64,000 nt of DNA from Trebonia sp963843745 (GCA_963843745.1 CAWJLP010000021.1:558001-622000), one strand, 5' to 3'. Positions 34,003 through 42,331 are shown, numbered from the stretch's first letter. The notes: a model not told the origin generated them from the letters alone. Numbers and translations: made by a program.

Positions 34003-34683
34003 ATGGATACCGATGTCTTCCTCGCGTGGCTCGCCACGGCCGCGGCCGTGATCGAAGCCAACCGCGACCATCTCACTCAGCTAGACGCGGCGATCGGCGA
34101 CGCCGACCACGGGACCAACCTGGCCCGCGGCTTCGCCGCCGTGACCGCGGCGATCGAGGGAGCGGTACCGCGCCCGGCCACGCCGGGCGCGGTACTCACG
34201 CTGACGGGCAGCACCCTGATCTCCAAGGTGGGCGGCGCGTCGGGGCCGCTCTACGGGGTCGCGTTCCGGCGGGCGGGCAAGGCCCTTGGCGCCGCCGCGG
34301 CCGTCGACCTGCCCGGGCTGGAGCAGGCCCTGGAGGCCGCGCTGGCCGGCGTGCAGCAGCTGGGCGCGGCCCGTGAGGGAGACAAGACGATGGTGGACGC
34401 GCTCGCCCCGGCCACCCGCGCGTTCGGCAAGGCGATCGCGGAGGGGGCGGCGGCGGATGCCGCGCTGTCCGCGCTCGCCGAGGCCGCCGCGGCGGGCGCG
34501 GCCGCCACCGTCTCCATGCAGGCGCGCAAGGGCCGCGCCTCGTACCTCGGCCCGCGCAGCGTCGGGCACGAGGACCCGGGCGCCGCGTCCACCGCGCTGA
34601 TCCTGGCGGCCCTGCGTGACGCCGCTGCCGGGGCCGGGACAGCCGGGGCTGGGGATGCCGGGGCTGGGGATGCCGGGCGATGA
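34003..34683 (+). CDS. dhaL: dihydroxyacetone kinase subunit DhaL
   Basis: A 226-aa ADP-binding subunit. The nucleotide/Mg loop AIGDADHGTNLARGF carries the acidic D-x-D-H pattern, and the helical barrel continues with GGASGPLYGVAFRRAGKAL, AREGDKTMVDALAPA and ARKGRASYLGPRSVGHEDPGAASTALIL. In PTS-type systems ADP stays bound and is rephosphorylated by DhaM. The C-terminus ends in a short GDAGAGDAG repeat from a 15-bp duplication. The stop overlaps the EI start (ATGA). Confidence 0.95.
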   Translation: MDTDVFLAWLATAAAVIEANRDHLTQLDAAIGDADHGTNLARGFAAVTAAIEGAVPRPATPGAVLTLTGSTLISKVGGASGPLYGVAFRRAGKALGAAAAVDLPGLEQALEAALAGVQQLGAAREGDKTMVDALAPATRAFGKAIAEGAAADAALSALAEAAAAGAAATVSMQARKGRASYLGPRSVGHEDPGAASTALILAALRDAAAGAGTAGAGDAGAGDAGR

Positions 34684-36272
34684 CGGTATTCCGCGGTACG
34701 CCGGTCTCCGACGGAGTGGCGGCGGGCGAGCTGTACCTGCCCGACGCGGCTCGCTCCGGCGACGGCCCAAGCCTGGCGGGCGGCGGAGCGCGGGCGGATG
34801 ACGTGTCCGCCGCCTTCGCCGCCGTGGCCGCGGAACGCGCCGGGCTCGCCGCGCGGCTGCGCGCATCGGGGCGCGACGGCGAGGCCGGCATCGTGGAGGT
34901 CGGCGCGCTGATCGCGGCCGACCCGGCGCTGTCCGCCCCCGCGGCGGCCGCGGTGCTGGCGGGCACCCCCGCCGAGGTCGCGGTGCGCGATGCCGCGGAA
35001 GCCCAGGCCGCGATCCTCGAGGCGCTCCCCGACCCGGACCTGGCGCAGCGCGCCAGCGACGTCCGGCAGGTCGCCGAGGCGGTCATCGCACGGCTCGCCG
35101 GCGCGATGCCGGCGCCCCCGGACGGCTCGTTCATCCTGGTTCGCCGCGAGGTGGATCCGGCGGACCTGATCCGGCTCGCCGACGGCGGGGGCATAGCCGG
35201 GGCGGTCTCGGTCGGCGGCGGCGCCAGCTCGCACGCGGCCATCATCGCCCGCGGCCTCGGCCTGCCGATGCTGGCAGGCGCCGACCCGGCGGTGCTCACC
35301 GCCCCGGCCGGCCACCAGGCGATCGTCGATGCCACGGCAGGCGAGCTGGCCGTCGACCCGGCGGCCGCCGACCTGGCCCGCGTTTCAGGCGCCCGCCACC
35401 CTCTCGGGGATAACAGCAAGAAGCGCCACGGCCCGCCAGCGGCCCCGGGGCAGGCGTTCACCGCCGACGGCGAGCTGGTCACCGTGCTGTGCAATGTCGC
35501 GTCCGCGGCCGAGACCCGGCTCGGCCTCGCCAACGGCGCGGCCGGCGTCGGCCTGCTCCGCACCGAGATCCCGTTCACCGGCGCGCGCGGCTGGCCATCG
35601 CGCGAAGAGCACCTGGCGTGGCTCGGGCCTATCCTCGGCCTGCTCGCGGGCAAGCGCGCCGTGGTCCGGCTGCTCGACTTCTCCGGCGACAAGATCCCGC
35701 CGTTCCCTGGCGCCGAAGGCCTGCGCGCGTTCCTCGCCGCCCCCGGCGCGCTCGCGGTGCAGCTCGCGGCGATCCTGGCGGCCGGCGCCGGCACTGACCT
35801 CAACGTCATGATCCCCATGGTCCGCTCGCTCGACGAGGTGCGGCACGTCCGCGCCGAGCTGGCGCGGGCCGCGAAGGCGGCCGGGACGGACCCGCCGCCG
35901 CTCGGCATCATGGTCGAGCTGGCCGCCACCGCCGCTGCCGCGGCGAGCTTCGCGGAGCACGTCGACTTCTTCTCGATAGGCACGAACGATCTCACGGCTG
36001 ACGTCCTCGGCAGGGACCGCGTCGCGCTCCATCCGTCCTCAGCTTCGGAACGTACCGTGCTGACTGCCGTCGCCACCGTGACTCACGCCGCGCGCGAGGC
36101 CGGCATCGGGGTATCTGTCTGCGGCGACGCGGCCGCCGACCCGCAGGTGCTGCCGCTGCTGCTCGGCGTCGGCGTCCGCACCGTCAGCGTCGGCGCCGCG
36201 AAGGTCCCGCAGGTCGCGCACTGGATCACCGAAGTCAACGCGGCGAAGGCGGCCGAGCGCCATGCGAGGTAA
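34680..36272 (+). CDS. ptsI: PTS enzyme I-type phosphotransferase
   Basis: A 530-aa PEP-dependent phosphotransferase. The phospho-His domain has GGGASSHAAIIARGLGLPML with His185 (E. coli His189). The PEP-binding barrel has GVGLLRTEIPF, NVMIPMVRSLDEVRHV, SIGTNDLTADVLGRDR and catalytic Cys481 in GVSVCGDAA (E. coli Cys502). It therefore can pass phosphate from PEP to the HPr at 37600 and on to DhaM. The linker near residue 244 holds DNSKKR from the dispersed repeat. It overlaps dhaL by 4 bp. It may also serve other sugar PTS transporters; none is visible here. Confidence 0.93.
   Translation: MTVFRGTPVSDGVAAGELYLPDAARSGDGPSLAGGGARADDVSAAFAAVAAERAGLAARLRASGRDGEAGIVEVGALIAADPALSAPAAAAVLAGTPAEVAVRDAAEAQAAILEALPDPDLAQRASDVRQVAEAVIARLAGAMPAPPDGSFILVRREVDPADLIRLADGGGIAGAVSVGGGASSHAAIIARGLGLPMLAGADPAVLTAPAGHQAIVDATAGELAVDPAAADLARVSGARHPLGDNSKKRHGPPAAPGQAFTADGELVTVLCNVASAAETRLGLANGAAGVGLLRTEIPFTGARGWPSREEHLAWLGPILGLLAGKRAVVRLLDFSGDKIPPFPGAEGLRAFLAAPGALAVQLAAILAAGAGTDLNVMIPMVRSLDEVRHVRAELARAAKAAGTDPPPLGIMVELAATAAAAASFAEHVDFFSIGTNDLTADVLGRDRVALHPSSASERTVLTAVATVTHAAREAGIGVSVCGDAAADPQVLPLLLGVGVRTVSVGAAKVPQVAHWITEVNAAKAAERHAR
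35409..35425 (+). repeat. dispersed GATAACAGCAAGAAGCG repeat, copy 3 (inside EI gene)
   Basis: Identical core to copy 1; encodes DNSKKR in frame between the phospho-His and PEP-binding domains of enzyme I, a position outside conserved motifs. Confidence 0.6.
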
Positions 36273-36309
36273 CCGCCTCGCCCCCCCAGCGGCCATAGCC
36301 CCCGAAGGG

Positions 36310-36359
36310 GGTCGATGGACCAGCGACCCCACTCTTAGGCGGTCAATGGACCATCGACC
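36310..36359. repeat. two related 19-bp inverted repeats after ptsI
   Basis: GGTCGATGGACCAGCGACC (36310-36328) and GGTCAATGGACCATCGACC (36341-36359) match at 17 of 19 bases; each can form a short hairpin. They sit in the 91-bp gap between the convergent ptsI and iclR genes and may act as a two-way terminator. Confidence 0.45.
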
Positions 36360-36363
36360 GCGT

Positions 36364-37140
36364 TCACAGCGCCGACAGGGCGACGCCGCCGCGTCCCGCG
36401 CCCAGGTCGCGGGAGATCGCGCGGCCCGCCGCGACGACCGCGCGGATCAGCTCGTCGCGGGTGTCCGCGGCGAGCAGCCGCTCGGCGGAGCCGACCACGC
36501 CGATGGCGCCGGCCACCATGTCGTCGCGGCCGAGGATCGGCGCCGCGATGCCCGCGTCGCCGACGGTGGCCTCCTCGTTCTCCACCGCGTACCCGGCGCC
36601 GCGCACCTGCGACAGCGCCCGGGTGAGCGTGTTGCGCGTCGTCTTCGTGCGGCCGGTCAGCGGCGCCAGGTCGGCGGTGAGCGCCTGGGCGCGCTGCGAG
36701 GCGGGCAGGTTCGCGACGATCGCGTGGCCGAGCGCGCAGGCGTGCCACGGGATCGCGGCGCCGACCTCGAGGATCTGCACCGTGTTGTCCGGGCGGAACA
36801 CGTGGTGCAGCACGATGACCCGGCTGCCGGACAGCGTCGCCACCCAGACCGCCTCGCCCGCCTGCTGGGCGAGCGACTCGGCCCAGCGCAGCGACCTGGC
36901 CCGCAGCTCGGAGCCGTCCAGGTAGGCGTTGCCGAGCTGGAGCACGCCAGGCCCGAGGCTGTACTTGCCCGTGTCCGGATCCTGGGCGACCAGGTCGTCC
37001 GCCTCCAGGGTGCGCAGCAGCCCGTGCACGGTGGGCTTGGCGAGCCCGAGCCGGTCGGCGATCTCGGTGACGCCGAGGCGCGGCGTACCGGAGCCGAGGA
37101 CGACGAGGATCTGGGCCGCGCGCTGCACCGACTGGATCAT
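36364..37140 (-). CDS. IclR-family regulator of the glycerol/dihydroxyacetone locus
   Basis: A 258-aa regulator. The N-terminal winged helix has IQSVQRAAQILVVLGSGTPRLGVTEIADRLGLAKPTVHGLLRTLEADDLV, and the C-terminal effector domain has IPWHACALGHAIVANLP and DDMVAGAIGVVGSAERL. ATG 37140 is the likely start (MIQSVQRA); 37155 is possible. Streptomyces GylR, which controls glycerol genes, belongs to the same family. Position between the two dha units and the repeated site before both support it as their regulator (inference); effector could be glycerol or glycerol-3-phosphate. Confidence 0.88.
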   Translation of the reverse strand: MIQSVQRAAQILVVLGSGTPRLGVTEIADRLGLAKPTVHGLLRTLEADDLVAQDPDTGKYSLGPGVLQLGNAYLDGSELRARSLRWAESLAQQAGEAVWVATLSGSRVIVLHHVFRPDNTVQILEVGAAIPWHACALGHAIVANLPASQRAQALTADLAPLTGRTKTTRNTLTRALSQVRGAGYAVENEEATVGDAGIAAPILGRDDMVAGAIGVVGSAERLLAADTRDELIRAVVAAGRAISRDLGAGRGGVALSAL

Positions 37141-37153
37141 GACGCCCTTTCTC

Positions 37154-37208
37154 ATTCAGCTGCTTATTCAGCCCATGCCTATTCAGCAATGCCGAACAAC
37201 ATTCAGGA
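37154..37208 (+). promoter_or_regulatory. candidate IclR operator and four ATTCAG repeats, iclR-dhaM spacer
   Basis: The 75-bp divergent spacer holds ATTCAG at 37154, 37166, 37181 and 37201. The last two frame the palindrome-like TTCAGCAATGCCGAA (37182-37196), which matches TTCGGCAATGTCGAA before glpF. This is the likely binding site for autoregulation and control of dhaM. Confidence 0.5.
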
Positions 37209-37214
37209 TATGCC

Positions 37215-37616
37215 ATGCCAGAGGTAGGGCCACAGGTAGGGATCGTGCTGGTGTCGCACAGCGCCCGGCTTGCCGACGGCGCGGCGGACCTAGCCGCGCA
37301 GGTCAGCGGCGGAACGGTCACGGTTGCCGCCGCCGGCGGCACCGACGACGGCGGTCTCGGCACCAGCGCGGCAAAGGTCGAGCGGGCGGTGCGCCGCGCC
37401 GACGGTGGCGCCGGGGTCCTGGTGCTGGCCGACCTGGGCAGCGCGGTGCTGACCGTGCGGGCGATGCTCGGCGACCTGCCCGACGTGACCGTGGCCCTGG
37501 CGGACGCTCCCTTCGTCGAAGGCGCGGTCGCGGCGACCGTGACCGCCGCGGGAGGCGCGGACCTGACGGCTGTCACCAAGGCGGCGGAGGAGGCGTGGCA
37601 TGCCAGAAAGCTCTGA
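37215..37616 (+). CDS. dhaM: PTS-dependent dihydroxyacetone kinase phosphotransferase DhaM (EIIA domain)
   Basis: A 133-aa mannose-type EIIA protein. The phospho-accepting His15 is in GIVLVSHSARLADG; GGTDDGGLGTSAAKV and LVLADLGSAVLTVRAMLGD follow as in DhaM. In E. coli DhaM is fused to HPr and EI-like domains; here it is single-domain and HPr and EI are separate genes. It rephosphorylates DhaL-bound ADP. The 3' end overlaps the HPr gene by 17 bp. The expression unit is divergent from iclR. Confidence 0.92.
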   Translation: MPEVGPQVGIVLVSHSARLADGAADLAAQVSGGTVTVAAAGGTDDGGLGTSAAKVERAVRRADGGAGVLVLADLGSAVLTVRAMLGDLPDVTVALADAPFVEGAVAATVTAAGGADLTAVTKAAEEAWHARKL

Positions 37617-37869
37617 CTCGATCACCCTGTCCGGGGACCTGCACGCCCGCCCGGCCGGCGCCGTGGCGGTCGCGGCGGGGCGATTCGCCGCCGCGGTGTC
37701 GGTCACCGCGGGCGCCCGTACGGTCGACGCCAAGAGCGTGCTGGGCATCATGGGCCTCGGCGCGACGAGCGGGCAGCAGGTGACGGTGTCCGCCGACGGC
37801 CCCGACGCGGCGGAGGCGGTGGCCGCGCTGATCGCCATCCTCGGCGACGCGACGCGGGTCGGCGGCTAG
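37600..37869 (+). CDS. ptsH: phosphocarrier protein HPr
   Basis: An 89-aa HPr. The active His15 lies in GDLHARPAG, and VDAKSVLGIMGLGATSG keeps the position equivalent to Ser46. It carries phosphate from EI (34680) to DhaM (37215). It overlaps dhaM by 17 bp, so the two are translationally coupled. It ends at TAG 37867-37869, directly before an 18-bp tandem array. Confidence 0.93.
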   Translation: MPESSDSITLSGDLHARPAGAVAVAAGRFAAAVSVTAGARTVDAKSVLGIMGLGATSGQQVTVSADGPDAAEAVAALIAILGDATRVGG

Positions 37870-37870
37870 A

Positions 37871-37960
37871 CCCGTGTTATCGGCTCAGCCCGTGTTATCG
37901 GCTAGGCCCGTGTTATCGGCTAGGCCCGTGTTATCGGCTAGGCCCGTGTTATCGGCTGAT
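37871..37960. repeat. 18-bp tandem repeat x5 covering a hydrolase stop codon
   Basis: Five units of CCCGTGTTATCGGCTAGG with minor changes start at 37871, 37889, 37907, 37925 and 37943. On the minus strand each unit reads PITRA-stop (the outer ones degenerate), repeating the last codons and stop of the hydrolase gene. They fill the gap between convergent ptsH and that gene. Confidence 0.9.
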
Positions 37961-38774
37961 TGAGCCAGTCGAGCAGCAGGGCGTTGAGGGTTTCCGGTGC
38001 GTCCAGCGGGATCCAGTGGCTGGCGCCGGCGATCTCCTCGTACCGCCAGGTGCCCTTGACGAGGTGGCCGGAGGCGCGCATCCGCTCGCCGTCCAGGTAA
38101 AGGTCGCCGTCGGACCAGACGCCGAGCGTGGGCATCGTAACCGGCGGGAACTCGGGCCGCGGGCCTGGCGGCCGCGGGGCGAGGTTGGCGCGGTACCAGT
38201 TCAGCGAGGCGGTCAGCGCGCCGGGCCTGGACAGGTCCGCGATCGCCCGGTCGACGTCGGAATAGCCGGGCGCGAGGTCGCGCAGCCAGGCCCAGTCGTT
38301 GTAGGCGACGCTCGCTTCCGCGACGCCCTCGAACTGGAAGAACAGCTGGTACCAGGCCATCTCGCGCTGCCGCCGCGTCATCGGCGCGCCCAGGTGCGGC
38401 ACCGACAGCGCGGTCAGCGTGCGGACCCGGTCCGGGAGGTACATGGCGGTCAGCCAGGCGACCGCCGCGCCCCAGTCGTGCCCGACGACGTGCGCCACCT
38501 CGACGCCGCAGGCGTCGAGAACGGCCGCCACGTCAGCGACCGAGTTGCTCAGCTGGTAGGCGTCCGTTTCGTCCGGGCGGCCGCTGCGGCCGAACCCGCG
38601 CAGGTCGGGCGTGATGACACGGAACCCGTGGGCGGTCAGGAAGAGGACTTGGTGGCGCCACAGCGCGGATGAGTCCGGCCAGCCGTGCAGCAGCAGGACC
38701 GGAGTGCCGTCGCCCTGCTCTTCGGAGTAATGGTCCTCGGCGTACAGCTCGACGCCGCCGGAATTCACGATCAC
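37938..38774 (-). CDS. alpha/beta hydrolase, epoxide hydrolase-like
   Basis: A 278-aa hydrolase. Oxyanion region LLLHGWPDSSALWRHQ, then ITPDLRGFGRSGRP, and the nucleophile elbow VGHDWGAAVAW with Asp as nucleophile, the epoxide-hydrolase/haloalkane-dehalogenase type. A C-terminal catalytic His is in IAGASHWIPLDAPE. Start GTG 38774 overlaps the upstream stop (GTGA). It is translated with the FAD oxidoreductase before it. The last codons are duplicated in the tandem array downstream. Confidence 0.9.
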   Translation of the reverse strand: MIVNSGGVELYAEDHYSEEQGDGTPVLLLHGWPDSSALWRHQVLFLTAHGFRVITPDLRGFGRSGRPDETDAYQLSNSVADVAAVLDACGVEVAHVVGHDWGAAVAWLTAMYLPDRVRTLTALSVPHLGAPMTRRQREMAWYQLFFQFEGVAEASVAYNDWAWLRDLAPGYSDVDRAIADLSRPGALTASLNWYRANLAPRPPGPRPEFPPVTMPTLGVWSDGDLYLDGERMRASGHLVKGTWRYEEIAGASHWIPLDAPETLNALLLDWLNQPITRA

Positions 38775-40189
38775 GACAGCATCTTTAGCACCTCGGCACG
38801 CGACGGTCCAGGGGCCGTCCACGGGTCGCGGCCGCCGGCGGTCGCCAGCGCGGCGGCCTCGGTGATCTTCCGCGCCAGGCCGGGGCGGGTCATGATCTCC
38901 TGCGGTGGCGCCAGCATCGTGATCATCTCCACGAACGCGCGGAACACGTCCGCGTCCCACGTCATGGCCGCCAGCAGGTCCCGCAGCGGGGCGCCCGCCA
39001 GGTCGGGGACGTCCTGGCTCGGAGAGCGGCCCTGGATCACCGCGGCGAACTGGGCGCTGCGCTGGCTGTCCAGGTAGACCGTGTTCCGGTACCAGGGGAG
39101 CAGCCGCTGCCTGGTCAGCCTGTCGTACTCGAGCGCGAGCGTGAACGGGTCCTTGACGTGATCGGCGACGGCTTCCGCCACGATGGCGGCGTGCATCAGG
39201 CCGAGCGTCATGCCGCGGCCGAGGGAGGGGTTGGTGCACGCCCACGCGTCGCCGACGCTGAGCACCCCGGTCGCCACCGGCACGCCCGCCCGGACGATGG
39301 CGCGGATCCGGTTCACCGTGCTGCCCGCGGCGAGCACGCCGGTGACCGGCTCGCCGCCCGCGATGAGGCGGGCGTGCAGCGGGCACTCGCTGACCAGCCG
39401 GGTCCAGCGCCGTTCGTCCCGCAGCCGCCGCAGCGCGCGGTCCTGGGAGTGGATGGAGACCGTCACCGACCAGGTGCCCGCGTCAGCCGGAGTCGTGAGG
39501 ATGGAGTAGCAGTCGAACGGCGTGAGATTGCCGGCCAGCGGCGCCGGCGGCGCCTCGCCGGGGCGGGCGCGGAAGAACCGGGAATAGTAGGTGAAGCCGG
39601 CGTCGTCGGCGCGTTCGGCAACCTCGTACAGGCCGGCCGCGTCAAGCCATACCGGCAGCGGGGAACCGCGGCCCATGGCGTCGATCACCAGGTCGGCGTG
39701 CAGCTCCGTGTCGCTGTGCAGCCGGACCCCGGTCACCTGCCGCGACCTGGTGGTCAGCAGGCCGGTGACCCGCGTGCCGCGGCGGACCTCCACGAGGCTG
39801 CCTGCCGCGCCCGCCATCGCCTGCTCGAGCACCGGCCGCCGCGCGTTGAAGGTCAGGAACTTGCCGTCGTCAGGGCGCGGCGCCCGGTCGGTGATCCCCG
39901 GCGGCAGCGCGGACAGCATGGTGTGCGGGACGGCGCCGGCGTCCCTGATGGCGCGGGCCATCTCGGGCAGGTGCTCCTCCAGCACGCGCAGGCCCTGCGG
40001 CAGCAGGTAGTGCGGCTGCCGGAACTGCATGACGCCCTGCCGCTCCCAGTGATCCCAGGCCTCAGCGGGAGTGCCCGGCGGCGGCGCCGGGTCGCGCTCG
40101 AGAATGGTGACGTCGTGCCCCTGCTTCGCGACCATCAGCGCGGTTGCGAAGCCTATTAATCCGCCGCCAATGACCACAATGCGTGCCAT
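38771..40189 (-). CDS. FAD-dependent oxidoreductase (paralogue 1)
   Basis: A 472-aa flavoprotein of the group A monooxygenase/geranylgeranyl-reductase-like fold. FAD motif IVVIGGGLIGFATALMVAKQG then VTILERDP; DG-like DLVIDAMGRGSPLPVWL; second FAD motif VLSVGDAWACTNPSLGRGMTLGLMHA. The start is ATG 40189 with GAGGAG 7-12 bp upstream. It is clearly paralogous to the gene at 46072 (same PPxTPxEAxxxWxRxGVMQFR region and MLS C-terminus). The start of the unit contains the palindrome GTCTGCAGAC (40213-40222). The substrate is unknown; the epoxide-hydrolase-like partner suggests oxidation followed by epoxide opening, which is speculation. Confidence 0.88.
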   Translation of the reverse strand: MARIVVIGGGLIGFATALMVAKQGHDVTILERDPAPPPGTPAEAWDHWERQGVMQFRQPHYLLPQGLRVLEEHLPEMARAIRDAGAVPHTMLSALPPGITDRAPRPDDGKFLTFNARRPVLEQAMAGAAGSLVEVRRGTRVTGLLTTRSRQVTGVRLHSDTELHADLVIDAMGRGSPLPVWLDAAGLYEVAERADDAGFTYYSRFFRARPGEAPPAPLAGNLTPFDCYSILTTPADAGTWSVTVSIHSQDRALRRLRDERRWTRLVSECPLHARLIAGGEPVTGVLAAGSTVNRIRAIVRAGVPVATGVLSVGDAWACTNPSLGRGMTLGLMHAAIVAEAVADHVKDPFTLALEYDRLTRQRLLPWYRNTVYLDSQRSAQFAAVIQGRSPSQDVPDLAGAPLRDLLAAMTWDADVFRAFVEMITMLAPPQEIMTRPGLARKITEAAALATAGGRDPWTAPGPSRAEVLKMLS

Positions 40190-40339
40190 TGCGTTCACTC
40201 CTCGCATATGAGGTCTGCAGACATACCATCGCACGACCGTGCTGATCTGAGAAGTATCCGCAGGTGAGCAAAACCGTCACTGCAAATTGCAACCAGATTA
40301 CTACTTTAAGTAACTAGTGGTTCGCGGGGCAGACCGGTG

Positions 40340-41005
40340 TCAGACCAGGTCGGCGTCGTGGGCGAGGAGCGCGATCTGGGTGCGGTTGGTGGCGCCGAGC
40401 TTGGTCAGGATATGAGTGATGTGCGCCTTCACGGTGGCCACGCTCATGTACAGCCGGGCGGCGATCTCGGCGTTGGTCTCGCCCTGGGCGATGCCGAGCA
40501 CGACCTCGTGCTCGCGCGGGGTCAGGCCGGCCAGCGCCGCGCGGGCCTTGTCCTTGGTGCCTGACTCGGCCACGGCCCGGTCCATCAGGCGGCGGGTGAT
40601 AACCGGGGAGAGGATGGGATCGCCGGCCGCGACCCGGCGGATCGCGTCGACGATCTGGGCAGGCGGCGAGTCCTTGAGCAGGAAGCCGCTGGCGCCGGCC
40701 CGCAGGCCGCCGAGCACGTTCTCGTCGGCGTCGAAGGTGGTCAGCACGATCACCTCAGGGGCGCGCGGCCTGGCGCGGAGCCGGCGCGTGGCGGTGATCC
40801 CGTCGGTGCGCGGCATGCGCAGGTCCATCAGCACGACGTCGGGCGCGTGCGCGTCGACCGCGGACGGCACCTCGGCGCCGTCGGCGGCCTCGCCGACCAC
40901 CTCGATGCCATGCGCGCCGTCGAGCATCATCGTGAGCCCGGCCCTGACGAGGGCGTCGTCGTCGACGAGCAGCACCCGGATGCGCCGCGCGGTTTCGCCG
41001 GTCAC
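40340..41005 (-). CDS. NarL/LuxR-type response regulator
   Basis: A 221-aa regulator. The receiver has RVLLVDDDALVRAGL, phospho-acceptor Asp in VVLMDLRMPRTDGI, Thr in VIVLTTFD and Lys in GFLLKDSPP. The C-terminal LuxR helix-turn-helix is LTPREHEVVLGIAQGETNAEIAARLYMSVATVKAHITHILTKLGATNRTQIAL. GTG start at 41005. It is paired with the kinase upstream; together they face the YceI/ABC operon and may control it. Confidence 0.93.
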   Translation of the reverse strand: MTGETARRIRVLLVDDDALVRAGLTMMLDGAHGIEVVGEAADGAEVPSAVDAHAPDVVLMDLRMPRTDGITATRRLRARPRAPEVIVLTTFDADENVLGGLRAGASGFLLKDSPPAQIVDAIRRVAAGDPILSPVITRRLMDRAVAESGTKDKARAALAGLTPREHEVVLGIAQGETNAEIAARLYMSVATVKAHITHILTKLGATNRTQIALLAHDADLV

Positions 41006-42201
41006 GGGGCGTCGGTCATTCCGGCACCGCTGGTTCCGCGGGCTCTGCGGTGTCCGCTGTTTTCGCTGTCTCCGCTGGCCAGGGCAGCCAGGCGCGCAGC
41101 ACGAACTCGCCGTCCGCGCTGATCGTATGGTCGATCTCCCCGCCGGCCAGCCGCACCCGTTCGGTCAGCCCGATCAGGCCGGTCCCGCTCCCGTTGATGA
41201 CCGGGTTGGCCTGGCCCGACCGGGTTGGCGAGCTCGACGACCAGCCTGCCGCCAGGCTTCCCGGCGAGCAGCACCCGGACCGGCCGCCCTGGCGCGTGCT
41301 TGCGGGCGTTGGTCAGCCCCTCCTGCACCACCCGGTAGGCGGTCCTGCCCAGCCCCCCGGGCAGGTCCTCCGGCTGCGTCACCCGTCGCGTCACGTCGAC
41401 GGCGGTGCCGGCGTCCCTGGTCTCCGCGATCAGCCCGTCCAGGTCCGCCAGCCCGGGGAGCGGATGCTTCCCGTCAACGTCGTCATCGTCCCGCAGCACG
41501 GTGATCACCTCGCGGAGCTCGTCAAGCGCCTGATGCACCCCGGCCCGCACCACCCCGGCGGCGCGGGCGAGCTGCTCGGGCGGGGCGTCCGGGCGGTACT
41601 CGAGCGCGCCCGCGTAGGTGGCCAGCAGGGACAGCCGGTGGGCGAGCACGTCATGCATCTCGCGGGCGATCCGCGCCCGCTCCGCCACGCGGGCCTCGGC
41701 GACGCGGCCGGCCTGTTCGGCCTCGGCGCGGCGGGCCCGCTCGCGCAGCGAGGCGAGCAGCGCCTGCCGGGCGCGGTCCCCTTGGCCCCAGCCGACGAGC
41801 GCCGCCCCGGCGGCGATCACGAGGACCGCCCACCACGCGTACGGCAGCGACCCGTTCGGCCGCCACAGGCCGCGGATCAGGTGCGCCACGACGTCCGCGC
41901 CGCCGGCCGCCACTGCGATCGCCAGCGGGCGGCGCTGCGCCACGTACAGCGTCCCCAGCGTCGCGGCCGGCGTGGCCGCGGGCGACAGCGCCGCCAGCGC
42001 GGCCAGCGCCAGCGCGCCGGGCACCGGCCAGCGCAGCAGCACTGGCACCAGGGCGCAGGCCACGACCCCCACCGCGATATCCAGGATCAGCAGCCCGGAC
42101 GACTCGTGCGAGGTGGCCTGCCCCAGGATCGTCGCCGCGGTCAGCGCTCCGATCCCTGTCGTCGCTCCCGCGATCACCGGCAGCGGTGGCGATTCACTCA
42201 C
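41002..42201 (-). CDS. sensor histidine kinase, C-terminus shifted by a 19-bp duplication
   Basis: A 399-aa membrane kinase: about six N-terminal helices, HisKA_3 RARIAREMHDVLAHRLSLLATY, and N-box YRVVQEGLTNARKHAPG. After VVELANPV the frame reads GPGQPGHQRERDRPDRAD and runs Arg-rich to 41002. In another frame the missing G box continues as NGSGTGLIGLTERVRLAGGE to a stop at 41016. A 12-bp direct repeat with 7-bp spacer (41199-41229) makes a 19-bp insertion that shifts the frame exactly there; removing it gives ELANPVINGSGTGLIGL. As sequenced the ATP lid is lost, so activity is doubtful. Confidence 0.85.
   Translation of the reverse strand: MSESPPLPVIAGATTGIGALTAATILGQATSHESSGLLILDIAVGVVACALVPVLLRWPVPGALALAALAALSPAATPAATLGTLYVAQRRPLAIAVAAGGADVVAHLIRGLWRPNGSLPYAWWAVLVIAAGAALVGWGQGDRARQALLASLRERARRAEAEQAGRVAEARVAERARIAREMHDVLAHRLSLLATYAGALEYRPDAPPEQLARAAGVVRAGVHQALDELREVITVLRDDDDVDGKHPLPGLADLDGLIAETRDAGTAVDVTRRVTQPEDLPGGLGRTAYRVVQEGLTNARKHAPGRPVRVLLAGKPGGRLVVELANPVGPGQPGHQRERDRPDRADRTGAAGRRGDRPYDQRGRRVRAARLAALASGDSENSGHRRARGTSGAGMTDAP
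41199..41229. repeat. 19-bp duplication inside kinase gene
   Basis: GACCGGGTTGGC occurs at 41199-41210 and 41218-41229 with CTGGCCC between. The 19-bp period is not a multiple of three and coincides with the break in the ATPase domain of the kinase gene. Confidence 0.8.
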
Positions 42202-42331
42202 GCGTCCAGGCTAGGGCCGGGATGGCCAGCCGCGACACCGACCAAAGTCGGACACGGGGCCGGCCCCGGTCGAAGCGGGAGCCGGCGAGCGGCCGATGCC
42301 CGGCCTGCCCGCCCCGGGCGAGGCTGCCGTC

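Noticed and set aside
34196..36076. 626-codon minus frame over dhaL and ptsI
   Set aside because: Ala/Ser/Arg shadow of validated PTS genes.
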